DNA from: Leptidea sinapis
Lineage: Eukaryota > Arthropoda > Insecta > Lepidoptera > Pieridae
Length of the DNA stretch: 64,000 bases
Assembly: GCF_905404315.1 (NCBI RefSeq)
Contig: NC_066265.1
Location: 25,630,501-25,694,500, forward strand
Direction of reading: 5' to 3'
Shown: piece by piece, positions 41,855-52,299 of the stretch
Layout of the letters: every line of letters begins with the position of its first letter
Position numbering within the stretch: position 1 is the first letter of the stretch
Position numbers and translations under genes: made by a program
Notes under the pieces: model-generated
Database searches by the model: none
What the model saw: the letters and a program-made list of their open reading frames with translations, nothing else
What the model was told of the DNA's origin: nothing

Positions 41855-42164
41855 CAGTACTAAGCGTGGCCTACGGCAGTTCTAGTTCTGACTCTAAAGT
41901 GTAAAGAAGAAGAAGAAAAGAAGAAGTAGTGAAAAGTGGAAGTGTTCCAAGAAGAAGAAGATAGAAGAGACTTAGTGTTCGGTGCGGTGTGACGCGTTGA
42001 AGGTACCGCCACCCACAAGAGGAACAGCGGCAGACCGGCGAAGTGCAAGTTCAGAAAAAGTGAACGCAAATAAAGACTCGTTCCTACAAGCGGAGTATTA
42101 TTTCCAATCCCTGACCCACTCCCGTGTCAATATGTTATTTAAAATATATTTTTGCAAGTTCGAG

Positions 42165-42705
42165 TCGGACTCGCCCATGAAGGGTTCCGTAGCAGCAAAT
42201 AACATAATATACAAATTATATAGAAAGGAAAATGATATTAGGCAAAAACTCTTTGCTCAAAATCATACAGTGCAATTGAGCTCTCATCATTTATACGTAT
42301 TGAAAAAACTGCTTACTAGATTTCGCTCAATGCACGTCTTATATTTTTTTTTACCTTTTATAACTCTTTTATTTAAGAAGTGTTATAGGGGGGGGGGGGG
42401 CACATATTTTACCACTTCTGTGTCTCTCCCGCAAACTATATATAGACAAAAAAAATATACTACAAACCTCAATTTCATTTTTGAAGCCCTTTCCATAGCT
42501 GTACCCCACACGGATTTGATTAGCCGCATTAACATTTTGACAGAAAATGTTAATGCGGTTCATATAATACAACTACTTACGAAATTTCAACAGTACCAGT
42601 TCTTATAGTCGAAAAAAGTGGCTGTGACATACACGGACAGAGAGACAGACATGACGAATCAATAAGGGTTCCGTTTTTTTCCATTTCGCTACGGAACCCT
42701 AAAAA
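42165..42705 (+). mobile_element. Fold-back element with AGGGTTCCGTAGC ends
   Basis: AGGGTTCCGTAGC (42181-42193) is complementary to GCTACGGAACCCT (42688-42700). The GAGTCGGACTCGCCCATGAA leader and ACAGAGAGACAGACATGACG trailer are sequences I recall from a very common lepidopteran MITE family. A poly(G) run of about 12 lies at 42388-42400 and a 15-bp hairpin at 42524-42558. The open frame 41982-42608 that crosses it is fortuitous. Confidence 0.65.
42524..42558. repeat. 15-bp perfect hairpin, 5-nt loop
   Basis: CCGCATTAACATTTT (42524-42538) pairs exactly with 42544-42558, loop GACAG. It lies within the fold-back element. Confidence 0.9.
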
Positions 42706-43169
42706 TTTCAATTAAAATTATAAGGGAATATAATAATGGGATTCATATCTTTTATAAATAACTTAAATAATTTTCCACTTTCATTTTGCACTATACAAGA
42801 TTTAAAATAAAAATAACATCTTTGCAAAACAAAAATCTTACTTCTTTGTGCTACAAACGTGTTTTCTTATTCTGTAAATTTCCATTTCAAATCGTAAATT
42901 TAAAAAGATTTGCTTTATTCCTTTCTATACGAGTCTGTCAACATGAAGTGACCTGCATGTTTAAGCTTTGTACATCTCAAGTTAAGATGTTCGTTGTGGT
43001 GGCTTTTGATATCAAGCTAGTTAATACACTCGACGATATCTCTACAATATTAAATAGAACTTGAAAATAAAATTGAAAAACATTAATAATTTCGTTTAGA
43101 ATTACAGATTATTACAGAAAAAACGATTATATTTTTATATTTATTAGTATTGCTTTTTTATGACAAATA
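42706..43169. other. No gene seen
   Basis: AT-rich. The 92-codon frame at 42786-43064 has no recognised relatives. Confidence 0.4.
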
Positions 43170-43455
43170 GGAACGAGACGAGCAGGACGTTCAGCTGATG
43201 ATAATTGAGACGCTCTGCCCATTACAATGAAGTACGGCTCAGGATTCTTGAAAAATTCAAAAATTGAGCGGCACCACATTTGCGCTAGTCACCATGAGAC
43301 ATACGATGTTAAGTCTCATTTGCCCAGTAATTTCAATAGCTACGGCGCCCTTCAGACCGAAACACAGTATTATTTACACATAACTGCTTCAGTGCAGAAA
43401 TAAGCGCCGTTGTGGTACCCATAATCTAGCCGGCAAAGGAGCCTTCCACTGGTAA
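43170..43455 (+). repeat. Rep-1 copy
   Basis: GAACGAGACGAGCAGGACGT, CAGCTGATGATAATTGAGAC, GATTCTTGAAAAATTC, AGACATACGATGTTAAGTCT, ACAGTATTATTTACACATAA, AAGGAGCCTTCCACTGG. Full length apart from a loss near the end. Confidence 0.8.
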
Positions 43456-43496
43456 AAATAGCTTAAGTATACTTTTACTAGGCTTAACAAGACTTT

Positions 43497-43965
43497 ACAA
43501 GGCTTAAATAGTTATTTGTTCAACAAGTTAGCAAAGCTATTTTTTGCTGCGAGTGCTGACTTTAAATTACAATTTGGCGAAGTAGTCTTGAATTATTCTA
43601 TATAGACTACTGATGTAGTGCGTGATTTAAAGGCACGAGACAAAAAAAAATTGCGCTCGTGAGAAACATACAACTTTTCACCTCGACTAGCGAGAAAAGT
43701 GTTATAGGTATATATAGTAAGAGAAACAATAAAGATAATAAATTTTTGTGACAATGAGATAATACGCTAGGCTTAAATGAGTTTCGGAACGCACCGATTC
43801 GAATTGTTTATTTTTTTAACGCGGAGTAATTCCCGGATGTATGGTCACGTGGGGTTCGAAATTTTAATCCTTTTGCCTCACGTTCGCAGCAAAAAGCGTG
43901 TTTGCTGCGAGTTTTCACGTAGCAATAGCGCCCTTTTCGTGCTTTAGAGGTGAAAAATAATTTAA
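43497..43965 (+). repeat. Repeat shared with 14.7 kb and 12.0 kb
   Basis: 43497-43690 (TTATTTGTTCAACAAGTTAG, TTTTTTGCTGCGAGTGCTGA) aligns with 14730-14895. 43895-43960 (GTTTGCTGCGAGTTTTCACG, TAGCAATAGCG) is the inverse of 11970-12030. Probably pieces of one non-autonomous DNA element. Confidence 0.5.
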
Positions 43966-44634
43966 AAATATGGGTCAGTTTGGAAGAATTGCTCTTTGGT
44001 ATTTAAATATATTACTAACAGTTATATAGTTCTTAGGACGTTATTAATCAAAAGCATCAATTCGATCATCCAATTCCGAATAATTTCTACGTTTAATTTT
44101 AAACCGACTGAACTCAAGAGTAAATTGCATTCGTCTCCAGAATCGTCGCGGTATCCATTTGGCGTGTGACAGATAAATTACCGTATCTACACTAACAAGT
44201 TAACAATGCGATTCTGTATGCCCTCGGTAATTACTAGCTTTTGCTTAGCGATACCGACAACATGACTGTAGATAATCTCTAATTTTAATTATTTAAAAAG
44301 TATATTCACGCAAACTTTAAAGATTTTATTATTAATAAATAAAAATATAATTATATTGCCTACTTCTAGGCTAAGTAAAGTCACAAGTCATTTATCGGCA
44401 ATTGCGTTAGATTTTATAATAAGCTTCCTGAAAACTTATTGGACATATCTCCCAACAAATTTAAAGCCTTTCTATCTTATTACCAACAACTCTGCTTCAT
44501 GTTTTTAAAACTTAAGTAATTATATGTTTTATAATCACTAAAAATGTCTCTATAATACCTTACTTACCAAACATCTACTGTACTCAATAACTCTTGTGTT
44601 TTGACTTATTTATTTACATTTACTTACTCCTGTA
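43966..44634. other. No gene seen
   Basis: AT-rich with no recognised element. Confidence 0.45.
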
Positions 44635-44800
44635 GGGGATTCCGTGTGAGCGCTCTTCCACTGACCCAACCATTCGAGTGACGTAATGTTCATAAATGTT
44701 GATATTGCTTGTTCAACTCTCAGCTTGTGGCTTCATCTACAGGATCTACTTAACAGTTGATAACCTGCTCAACTCCAATATTTACATATTAGGAAATTGA
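44635..44800 (-). mobile_element. tRNA-derived SINE, B box lost
   Basis: On minus: the head (GTTGAGCAGGTTATCAACTG, GATCCTGTAGATGAAGCCAC) and an A box (TTGGGTCAGTGGAAGAGCGC). The B-box half is truncated at about 44637. Confidence 0.7.
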
Positions 44801-44957
44801 CTTGAGATGTCGCTTTTTTCCAATCTGAGCAGTAGGAACTAAATAGTAAATAATATACTGTAAAATGCAGCATGCAACTTCAATTAAAGAATTATTGGTT
44901 ATATATATAAAATTAAAATATACATAGTAATTACTTTGATTAACGTGAGTGTTACAC

Positions 44958-45150
44958 ATTTAAATAAAACACTTTTAAAGGATTAAAACGTTTTTCATTT
45001 CATCTACAGTCCCCCTGATAACGAGATATGGAAAGGCCTTGAAACGACGGGTTAACTTAAATACAAAGTAACTTTCACGCAAACATCTACAACAGTAAAA
45101 ACAGTTACAATTACACGCGTTTTAATCCTTTAAAAGTGTTTTATTTAAAT
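44958..45150. mobile_element. MITE-2 with 33-bp perfect terminal inverted repeats
   Basis: 44958-44990 and 45118-45150 are exact reverse complements over 33 bp, beginning ATTTAAATAAAACACTTTTA. The interior of 127 bp has no coding. No clear target duplication is visible because the ends are AT-rich and self-complementary. Confidence 0.85.
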
Positions 45151-46261
45151 AAAATATATATTATTGTACTCTCAATATTTTCAAGACTTTAATTAATGTT
45201 GTTGTTCAGCTACATTTTATTTAGAAAACTTTTGAAGAATTACTTCCAATATTGCGAGTGAAAGTAATATTATAACGCAATATTCGTAACGCGGTTAACG
45301 AAAACATGATTTACATAGAATTAACTTTTCAAACTTTTGATTGAACGCGAAACTTCAATTGAAAACCATTTCAATGCAGACATCGCCGAACTTTTTCCAG
45401 CTTCTTTAGAAATGCATTGAACCGGGTTGGTATTTTTATGTTTAAAACTTTATTCGTGTTTTTGGTGGGATTCTCAACTAATGACTCTTGTTTCTTGCGG
45501 ACATTTTTTTATATAAGAAGGGGCTTTTTAGGGCTGGATGTTTTAAACTATTGCTAATTCATCAGAAACTTTTTCATTTGAATGTAAAAAAAAATTAAAA
45601 ACTTTGTCCTGTCCGGATAGACGCCCTCTGATCACGCGGTATGCCTCAGATCGGCACGATTTTGGCTTATTGGCTTTGGTTCTGTTAATATTATTTTAAG
45701 TGTAGCAATAGATTGCTTATAATTAGGGTGATTTGAGTGAATGTATCTCAAAGCTATAATTGTAAGAATCTATAAGACCATGCATAAATTATTCATATTT
45801 GATTTTATTTATTTATTTTATTCCGTATAAAATTTGTTATATTTTAAAATGAATGAGTATTATCAATGATAATTACTTTTTTATTCATGATTTTTTTTGT
45901 CGTCTGAAGCTGTCCAAACATTTAAATTTAAACATTATTTTGACTCTTTTTTTCTAAGGTCTCGATTTATCTTGTCTTTTCTTGTGTCTATTTTTAATCA
46001 AAGAAAATTGTAGATATAGTGAACAGGATTAAGTCTGTTAGAATTTGTATGGAAGACTGTAATGGCGATCGATACGCAAGGAATGTGTGGTTCACCACAG
46101 CTTCAGTTGTTAAGACTGCTAGCGTGTAATGTAGGAAGTATAGAAAAACTTCAATAGGTTTACTTAATTTTAATATAAAAGTATGTTAATATTAAGAACA
46201 AAAGTAGTAGCCCAGTATAATTTTCATTGACTAAGACTACTTAACTATATGTTTCTTTATA
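45151..46261. other. No gene seen
   Basis: AT-rich. 45600-45670 and 46040-46110 are locally less AT-rich, with no protein match. Confidence 0.45.
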
Positions 46262-46454
46262 TTATATAAAAGATTTACACCTATACATTGACTCATCACA
46301 ATATCTCTAGAATCATAAGGTGTAGTCTTGAAATTTGGTAATATTCCTTTCGCCGAATAGAGGTCAGGTAATAATTTTACGGATTTTACGAAATTTCATC
46401 CGCAAGAGGATTTTTTTATTATGAACAGAACAACGTCTGTTGGGTCAGCGAGTT
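46262..46454 (+). mobile_element. Helitron-like fragment
   Basis: The right end GAACAACGTCTGTTGGGTCA and GCGAG resembles the CAACGTTTGCCGGGTCAGCTAG ends at 6.8 and 59.8 kb, with CTAG mutated to CGAG. The left end is unclear. Confidence 0.5.
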
Positions 46455-47099
46455 GTATAATATAATATTACAGAAAAATATACTCTATTTTACGACAGCG
46501 AATTTAACAACCACACCAATCTAACTGCAAAGCGAAATGATTATCATTTTGGGAAATATGTGTTATAATATAAGATGCTATGTATTAACTGTTCTCCTCG
46601 ATATTACCCTCGTAAGATTTCCAATGTAAAAGTAAGGACACTATCGACAACGCATTACTTATGTATATACTTATATATATTGAAGGCGGAGCTAATAACA
46701 AAAATAATTAAAATGACAAATAAAAATATTTTTGGTGTCAGTTGATAAAGAGAATTTCAGTCACAGCATAAAAATATAATATGGTGAAATCTGTTCGGCA
46801 TCAAAATTAATTTCTATAACCAGTTTAAAAAAGATTCAAATTCAAACCAAAAGGGCTGACTAAGTACGCGAGGAAAAGTATTTATTTATTAAATAAGTAC
46901 ACATGATGTTCATCAATTTCTCACAGATATCAGTAGCTAAAGTATATTTTTCCAATCTGAAAACCTTCTTCTTCCTTCAACCAAAAGAAAGTGAGTGTGT
47001 CAGTTCCGACGCACGACTGGAGTTTACTCCTCAAGAACGATTTAATAATAATAATAATATGTCATTTATTTCAGGCATTTTAAACCCATTACAGTAAAT
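46455..47099. other. No gene seen
   Basis: AT-rich. A (TAA)n run at 47043-47060 precedes the LINE-E tail. Confidence 0.45.
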
Positions 47100-47622
47100 G
47101 TTTATTTAATCAAAACAAATCTTATAACTATATTTACAATACTACGACTACATAAAATTAAAACTATCATTACGTGGAAGCGTACCAAGAATACTGGCAG
47201 CATTACCCCGTTGGATAGCAAGGCTGATCCGTTGACCGAAATAGCTGCCAGCGCTTGGGTTTCCAGTAGCCTTATTGAGGCGCGAAGATAGTATTTTGAA
47301 TATTCTCCGCGCCTCTGGGCCCCACGGGCCAAGTGTCTCGACACCAAACGGCACAAAGATGTATGACTCACTGAGACCAACATATTTGCGACGCTTGCTG
47401 TCTTCGGCAGTCGAAGCAGCAGCCCCAGCACCAACTGACGTAACATGGACATGAGAAGGAGCCAGAGTGTCGACGCAAGTAGCGTCCCACACCAGCGCCC
47501 TTCCCCGTGCCCAAGCCACCAGCGTCATTCCATCAGGACGCTTGCCATCGCGGCGGGTAATACCATTTGGCTCTAAAACAGCTGGTATATTAAGAGCGGC
47601 AAATGCCCTGCGGATGACTAAA
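47100..47622 (-). mobile_element. LINE-E C-terminal fragment, best preserved
   Basis: One open frame on minus holds IRRAFAAL near the 5' end, RRDGKRPDGMTLVAWARGRA, LVWDATCVDTLAPSHVHVTS, VGAGAAASTAEDSKRRKYVG, FVPFGVETLGPWGPEARRIF, RISLAIQRGNAAS, and a stop near 47155. The R-PD(11)...WDxTxVDT arrangement recalls restriction-like endonuclease domains of R2/CRE-type LINEs, which would place the nuclease at the C-terminus. That assignment is inference from pattern. A short 3' UTR with AATAAA follows. It is 5'-truncated at 47622, where LINE-D's tail begins. About 155 intact codons remain. Confidence 0.7.
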
Positions 47623-47758
47623 TTAATTAATTACAGTAAATTGAATAAGATGTACTTAAAAATAAAATTGTATACATCACAGTACTTAATAATTAAATAA
47701 CTTAAAATTAAGATTGCCCCAAAGGGGGGTTCGTACAAAAAGTAATGTACTGATAATA

Positions 47759-49416
47759 CTATTTCCGGTTAATGTCACGATGCACCGAAAGCCAGTAATG
47801 GAGTATAGGATTCTCTGGGTGCTCAGAGCATACACTGAGAATTTCGTTTTCAGATTCGCGAATGCGAGACCAAAAAGCAGCAACTCGTGATCTTATCACT
47901 GCGAAATAATCGGGGACTCTGGCGTCCTCAAACATGCCCGACGCACTGCAATATTTGTCTCATCAGAATACGGTATGCATTATTATACTGCACTCTGATG
48001 CTGCTTCGTGCCGTTTTAGTGCAGTTGACCCAAAGCTGACACGTGTAGAAGCATTGAAAATATGCTCTAAATAGTGTCAGCTTCGCCTCAGAACTGCACC
48101 GTGCAAACCGGCGTGCGACCATATTGCATCAAACAGCCAGAGCCCTCCGCTCGCGTTCTATATCTTCGCTATCACACAAACTCTCAGTTAGGATATGCCC
48201 CAAGTACCGGAATCGGTCCACTCTATCTATGGATACACCGTCTAAAAAGACCATCGGAATTCTCTCCAGACCTTTCTTAGCCGGAAACACCATCATTTGT
48301 GTTTTTTTTACATTATATTTTAGGCCATGCTGCCCTGCATATTTTTCACAGATAGCCAGCAGTTTCCTGAGGCCTCTGATTGAGGGACTTAAAAGCACCA
48401 TACCGTCAGCGTAGCTGAAGTTATTCACGCACGTTTTCCCTATATGACAGCCAACTCCGGCATTCCTAAATTCCACAATCAAATCATTGACATAAAGGCT
48501 AAAGAGGTCCGGAGAAGTTAGCCCTCCTTAACGCACGCCGCACTCTAATCTAAAGTCATTAGAGATGGCGTCGCCCCATTTTACATAATTTGTTTGGTTT
48601 TCGTACCAGTATCTCAACAGATCTACAGTTTTTTGCGGTACCTTCGACCAGGTGAGTTTTTGCCATAATAATTGGTAGTTTACCTGATCAAAAGCTCGGC
48701 TCAGATCTAAGAAGCATGCGTATTCAGCGGTGTCCCTACGTGTGTAGTAGCTAACTGTCGATTTGAGAGCAAATATAGCAGAATCCGTTGGGAGACCGGG
48801 ACGAAAACCAAACTGCGCATCATCAATCTTTAAATTACGGTTTACATCCGGGTAAATTAATCTCTCCAGTATTTTTCCTATAATTGTACCTAACGAAATT
48901 GGCCTATAGTTTTTGAGACTGGAGAGATCGCCAGTTTTATTTTTAGGGATAGGAACCACCACAGTTCTCATGAGGTTTTTTGGCAAGTAACCTGTATTTA
49001 TGCAAATGGTAAAGAGCTCCGCCAATTTACTATAAATTTTATCACCTGCATAAAGTATATGTTCCAGGCTCAATCCATCAAAACCCCAACAAATCAATTT
49101 GCACGGCCGCTAATCTGTCACTGGTACAGTCTATGATAGATACACTCGGAAACAGTGACTTACGCCACATCCGTGCAAGTCCCCCATACGGTCGGCCCTT
49201 AAGAATTCCTGTAGAGGTATCCACAGCTGATTTAGCAATACAACTGAAGTGCTGACTGAGTCCGTTCACAAATCCTAAATCATGTGGGAGGAGCCAAGTC
49301 TCCTGCAAGGCCAGAATGTCAACGTTCTCTGATAGCTTCTTTATTTGTTCTGCAGATCTTTTTATAGACCGGCAGTTAAACGTAGCTAAGGTTATATTGG
49401 TTGGCTTACTATTCAT
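47759..49416 (-). pseudogene. LINE-D ORF2: endonuclease start fused to reverse transcriptase, dead
   Basis: ATG at 49416 opens an apurinic-type endonuclease (TFNCRSIKRSAEQIKK, then ILALQETWL). Near 49095 it jumps, with a frame change, to RT (FDGLSLEHILYAGDK). RT landmarks are VVVPIPKNKTGD, NYRPISL, AQFGFRPG (motif 2), CFLDLSRAFDQV (motif A) and ECGVR, stop, GGLTSPDLFSLY (motif B). The catalytic box is FSYADGM, where YADD is expected, so the second Asp is Gly (about 48412). The thumb continues through a TGA at about 48126 and a frameshift near 47965 to ILHYWLSVHRDINRK, stop 47759-47761. At least two stops, two frameshifts and a lost catalytic residue make it inactive. Confidence 0.87.
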
Positions 49417-49450
49417 ATTATTTATTATTACTTAAAGCAGTATATAACTG

Positions 49451-50491
49451 TCATTCCTTATAACGTCGGTATACTAGCCCCGAAGGCCAAAACTTGGCAT
49501 CCAAAAATGTATTAATCTTACTTGCATGTATCTTAACTTTAAATGAGTTGAAAGAGGTCTCCCTATTTTGAGTAAGACGTTCAACACTAATACACTCCTC
49601 CCCCATATCGTTAATGTGTTCCTTGATGTCAGTTTCGAAAACAGTTTTTAATGCGCGGGAGATATATATGCAGCATACTGGATCTACGACCTGAATTTTA
49701 CACTGAGCCACAGATGTTCCCCTCATATTTGCAATTTTAGATTTACGTTTCTTGTATTCAACAATTTTAAATGAAGTATCGTTTGCGGGTGACTCATTAG
49801 ATTTCGTCGCCGCGTCACTTACAAGCGTGCAGTCCGCCGCTACGCCGATTACGCCCGAACTAGTATTACGCGTACGGGTCCTTTTTGCTTGGCGCGAGCC
49901 TTCCTTGTTGTACCCGATGTCTCGGTAGGTCGGTGCATACGAGCTCCGCGTGATTACTTCGTGTACACCTGTAGGTTGCGGTGCAGTCACAAGCGGTAGC
50001 GGGTTCGGAGATGTTAAATATTTCGCCTTTTGTGGGGTCGTCATTATCGGAGGTGTATTGACACCTCGCTCTTTATGCGAGTCTAAAGAAATCCGTAAGA
50101 TCGCAAGCTCATGGCTGAACTTTGTCTTAAAATCTGTCATTTCAGCTTTCATTAAGGACATGTCCTTAAGTAAGCGAGTTACGTCTACATGATCGAACGA
50201 CACTGGTGGCAGGCGACTTAGATCCCTCGCGACAAAAGTTGGTTGAGCATCGGGGTCAACTTCCTTTAAAAGTTTTATAACATCTTTTATGTGTTTCTTT
50301 TTTCTATCTTCGCCTTTCCGTTGAATATTTCTGACGCCGTCACCCCATGCGTTATATAGTGCACTTTTACCACTCTCTACTTCAGAATCCGTGAAATTTG
50401 TAGCACAGATCTGAACGATGCTTAACTCATCTAAAACATCTATCTTGTTTTGCACAAACGTCAAAAACTCGTTAATAATAACACCCGCCAT
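49451..50491 (-). CDS. LINE-D ORF1 protein (346 aa), intact
   Basis: Open from the ATG at 50491 (MAGVIINEFLTF) to the stop at 49451; the frame extends 9 codons further up but without an ATG. There is no zinc knuckle. Seen in it: an N-terminal region of about 130 residues with PTFVARDLSRLPPVSFDHVD, a short possibly coiled stretch (LLKDMSLMKAEMTDFKTKF), a Pro/Thr-rich middle, a basic patch (RQAKRTRTRN), and a C-terminal domain ending FWPSGLVYRRYKE. The FWP.G...RR. end is frequent in ORF1 proteins of CR1-like insect LINEs. Expected role: RNA binding and particle formation with element RNA; inferred from position. It is the longest uninterrupted element ORF after the LINE-B RT, although its ORF2 partner is dead. 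Confidence 0.75.
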   Translation of the reverse strand: MAGVIINEFLTFVQNKIDVLDELSIVQICATNFTDSEVESGKSALYNAWGDGVRNIQRKGEDRKKKHIKDVIKLLKEVDPDAQPTFVARDLSRLPPVSFDHVDVTRLLKDMSLMKAEMTDFKTKFSHELAILRISLDSHKERGVNTPPIMTTPQKAKYLTSPNPLPLVTAPQPTGVHEVITRSSYAPTYRDIGYNKEGSRQAKRTRTRNTSSGVIGVAADCTLVSDAATKSNESPANDTSFKIVEYKKRKSKIANMRGTSVAQCKIQVVDPVCCIYISRALKTVFETDIKEHINDMGEECISVERLTQNRETSFNSFKVKIHASKINTFLDAKFWPSGLVYRRYKE

Positions 50492-50720
50492 GTTCTTTTT
50501 ACTTAGACCACACACCACATATTTTGTTTTAACTTTTAACGCATAGTGCGCGAAACACGTCCGTCCGCTACGGCGATTCGAGCGATCCTATGATCCTACG
50601 ATTTGAAGGAAGAAGGCATTTTTGCTGGAATTTCAATAGGTACGTTGTACTACAAGCTATCACTCAGTATACTGTGTATGCTGGCTCCACACAAGTATAA
50701 ATACACACACATACAAAACT

Positions 50721-51029
50721 GAAAAGTGAAAAGTGCGCGAGAAATGATGCGTACCAAAAACGTTACTATTCCATTTGATGAGTAGGTTTTACTCTCCATA
50801 TTTTTCTCATACCGGGCGCCTTATATGAAAATCGATTCTGAAGGAGCAAACTCCAAAAAAATCTAAATTGGGTCAAAAATTACGGAGTTCTGAAGCGACA
50901 AACTATTCTGAACAATATTTAAATTGCCCAAGCCGCATAGAAGTGAATATGGTTTTTAATGGTCAATTCAGAAATGTCTTTTTAACTTTTAACTCTTTGT
51001 GTCCTATTTTTAAAGTTATATTTGTATTC
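50721..51029. other. No gene seen
   Basis: Region upstream of LINE-D; it may include further decayed LINE sequence related to the RT fragment that follows, but no motif was identified. Confidence 0.4.
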
Positions 51030-51245
51030 CAACAGTAAGTCCATAATTCTCTTTATCTCCAACTTTTCTGAATGAGTCTAGTAGAGAAAAAGTATCAAAT
51101 GCTTTTTTGATGTCTAAAAATATAGTGAAATATTTCCAAAATCTGCAAAGTTAATTTGTTATTGTTAAAAGCATGGCAATTACTATATCTTCTGTCAATT
51201 TTCCTTGCTATAAAGAGAATTGTGAATGTTTATTAACCTATACCG
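51030..51245 (-). mobile_element. Short RT fragment of another LINE
   Basis: On minus: QFSL, stop, QGKLTEDIVIAM, then FTIFLDIKKAFDTFSLLDSF and RKVGDKENYGL. The FLDIKKAFDT box is RT motif A with its catalytic Asp, and the QF....G.ST.D.. stretch upstream is the preceding RT motif. About 70 codons with two stops; flanking parts are unrecognisable. Confidence 0.65.
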
Positions 51246-51823
51246 CTTTTTATGGGATACATATTTTTTTGGTGCCACGCAATAGAATTCATCCGTTGTA
51301 GTTGTAGCATCCCTACGACTATTTCTGCTCCAAAACCATAAGTTCTTTTTCACTGTAGTATACTGATTTAGGTTGTAGGTGTAATTACAGGCATATGAGA
51401 TAGTAAAAGTGAAATCTCATGGAGAGAGTGTGATCAGAGTTTCTTTAAGTATTTAATGACCCATTTAGATAATTTTTCGCAGATTATGTCTGCTACCATC
51501 AAGCTCGTTTGGTCATTAACGCCAACAATATGCTTTCTGGTGAGAGCATTTGAGTTTATTCCTATAATTGAAACAGTGGTTTCCGAACGTTAACTACAGA
51601 ATAATGCGTGATAATATTCAGCAGTGGAATTTCGATTTATTGGTTCATTACACTCACTGAGTTATGGTTATTACCTACCTTACTTGAAATTTAAAACATT
51701 TCAGTGTATTAAAATAAAAAAATAAAGTTTAATGATATTTTATGGTTTTATGGCAAGGCATAATTAGGTACTAACACTCACTTTACAATTTATTTCAAAT
51801 ATTCCTATTCCTTGAGACTACTT
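51246..51823. other. No gene seen
   Basis: May continue the LINE upstream of the RT fragment, but translations on minus gave no clear motif. Confidence 0.35.
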
Positions 51824-52050
51824 CTACTAATATTATAAATGTGCAAGTTTGTGAGTGTGAGTCTAACTTTGTTAATTCTTCACGCAAAACTACTGAATGG
51901 ATTTTAATGTAAGCTACACATCAGAATAACATATAGGCTATAATTTATAAAGATATTATAAAGTGAATTATCAAAAATATAATGATTGATGAAATAATCT
52001 GCGAGCTATTCATGTTTGCGCCACAAAGCATATGGTATATCGATGCAAAT
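51824..52050 (+). mobile_element. Helitron-like 5' end
   Basis: TCTACTAATATTATAAATGT followed by GTGAGTGTGAG and CACGCAAAACTACTGAATGG is the left end of a common lepidopteran Helitron type (from memory). No matching CTAG right end was found. Confidence 0.5.
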
Positions 52051-52299
52051 ACTAAAACACACCTATTATAAAAACGAGAATAATAAGATTATTAATTTTA
52101 CTCTTAAATTAAATCATTAATCGTCATTTGATTACATTGTAATTAAATTTTCAAGTAAATCGAAGGAGTGTGATAATGTTAAGATATAACTAATATCTTA
52201 ACTATTTATTCCCAAATTAAATTTATTTTATTCCCATATTATGAAATTAAAGGAATGGCTCTTATCGTAGTCTCATTAAGTTCCAGATAACTGAAAAAT
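52051..52299. other. No gene seen
   Basis: AT-rich spacer. Confidence 0.4.

Larger units (their letters stand above)
41386..42129 (+). mobile_element. Gypsy-type LTR retrotransposon remnant
   Basis: In order: about 38-42 nt identical to the start of the LTR (41386-41424), the last about 70 codons of integrase, a polypurine tract, and a complete 3' LTR (41640-42129). The rest of the 5' LTR, gag, protease, RT, RNase H and most of integrase are gone. Flanks (TTAAA on the left, ATAT on the right) do not form a target duplication. Confidence 0.85.
41640..42129 (+). repeat. 3' LTR (490 bp)
   Basis: Starts TGTTGCGTAGCAACGC and ends CACTCCCGTGTCA. It aligns with the solo LTR at 12952-13572 but lacks about 130 bp in the middle. 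It holds tRNA-like A and B boxes (41730-41790), a TATA box (41845-41854), a GAA-rich run (about 41906-41960) and AATAAA (42069-42074). Confidence 0.88.
47625..50720 (-). mobile_element. LINE-D non-LTR retrotransposon with ORF1 and broken ORF2
   Basis: Nearly complete layout on minus: a 5' UTR of about 230 bp, ORF1 (49451-50491), a 34-bp gap, ORF2 remnant (47759-49416) and a 3' UTR of about 130 bp. It is shorter than a full element because most of the endonuclease and the N-terminal RT are deleted. ORF1 plus an apurinic-type endonuclease plus RT is the CR1/L2/jockey plan. The 3' end abuts a LINE-E fragment. Confidence 0.85.

Noticed and set aside
41386..42129. Target-site duplication for the gypsy remnant
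   Set aside because: Flanks TTAAA and ATAT do not match, and the 5' LTR is broken, so no duplication can be claimed.
41982..42608. 208-codon open frame on +
   Set aside because: It runs from the 3' half of the gypsy LTR into the fold-back element and through its poly(G) run. It is a chance frame across two repeats.
50516..50518. Upstream GTG as start of LINE-D ORF1
   Set aside because: A proper ATG with the MAGVI start follows nine codons later; non-ATG starts are not expected in this setting.
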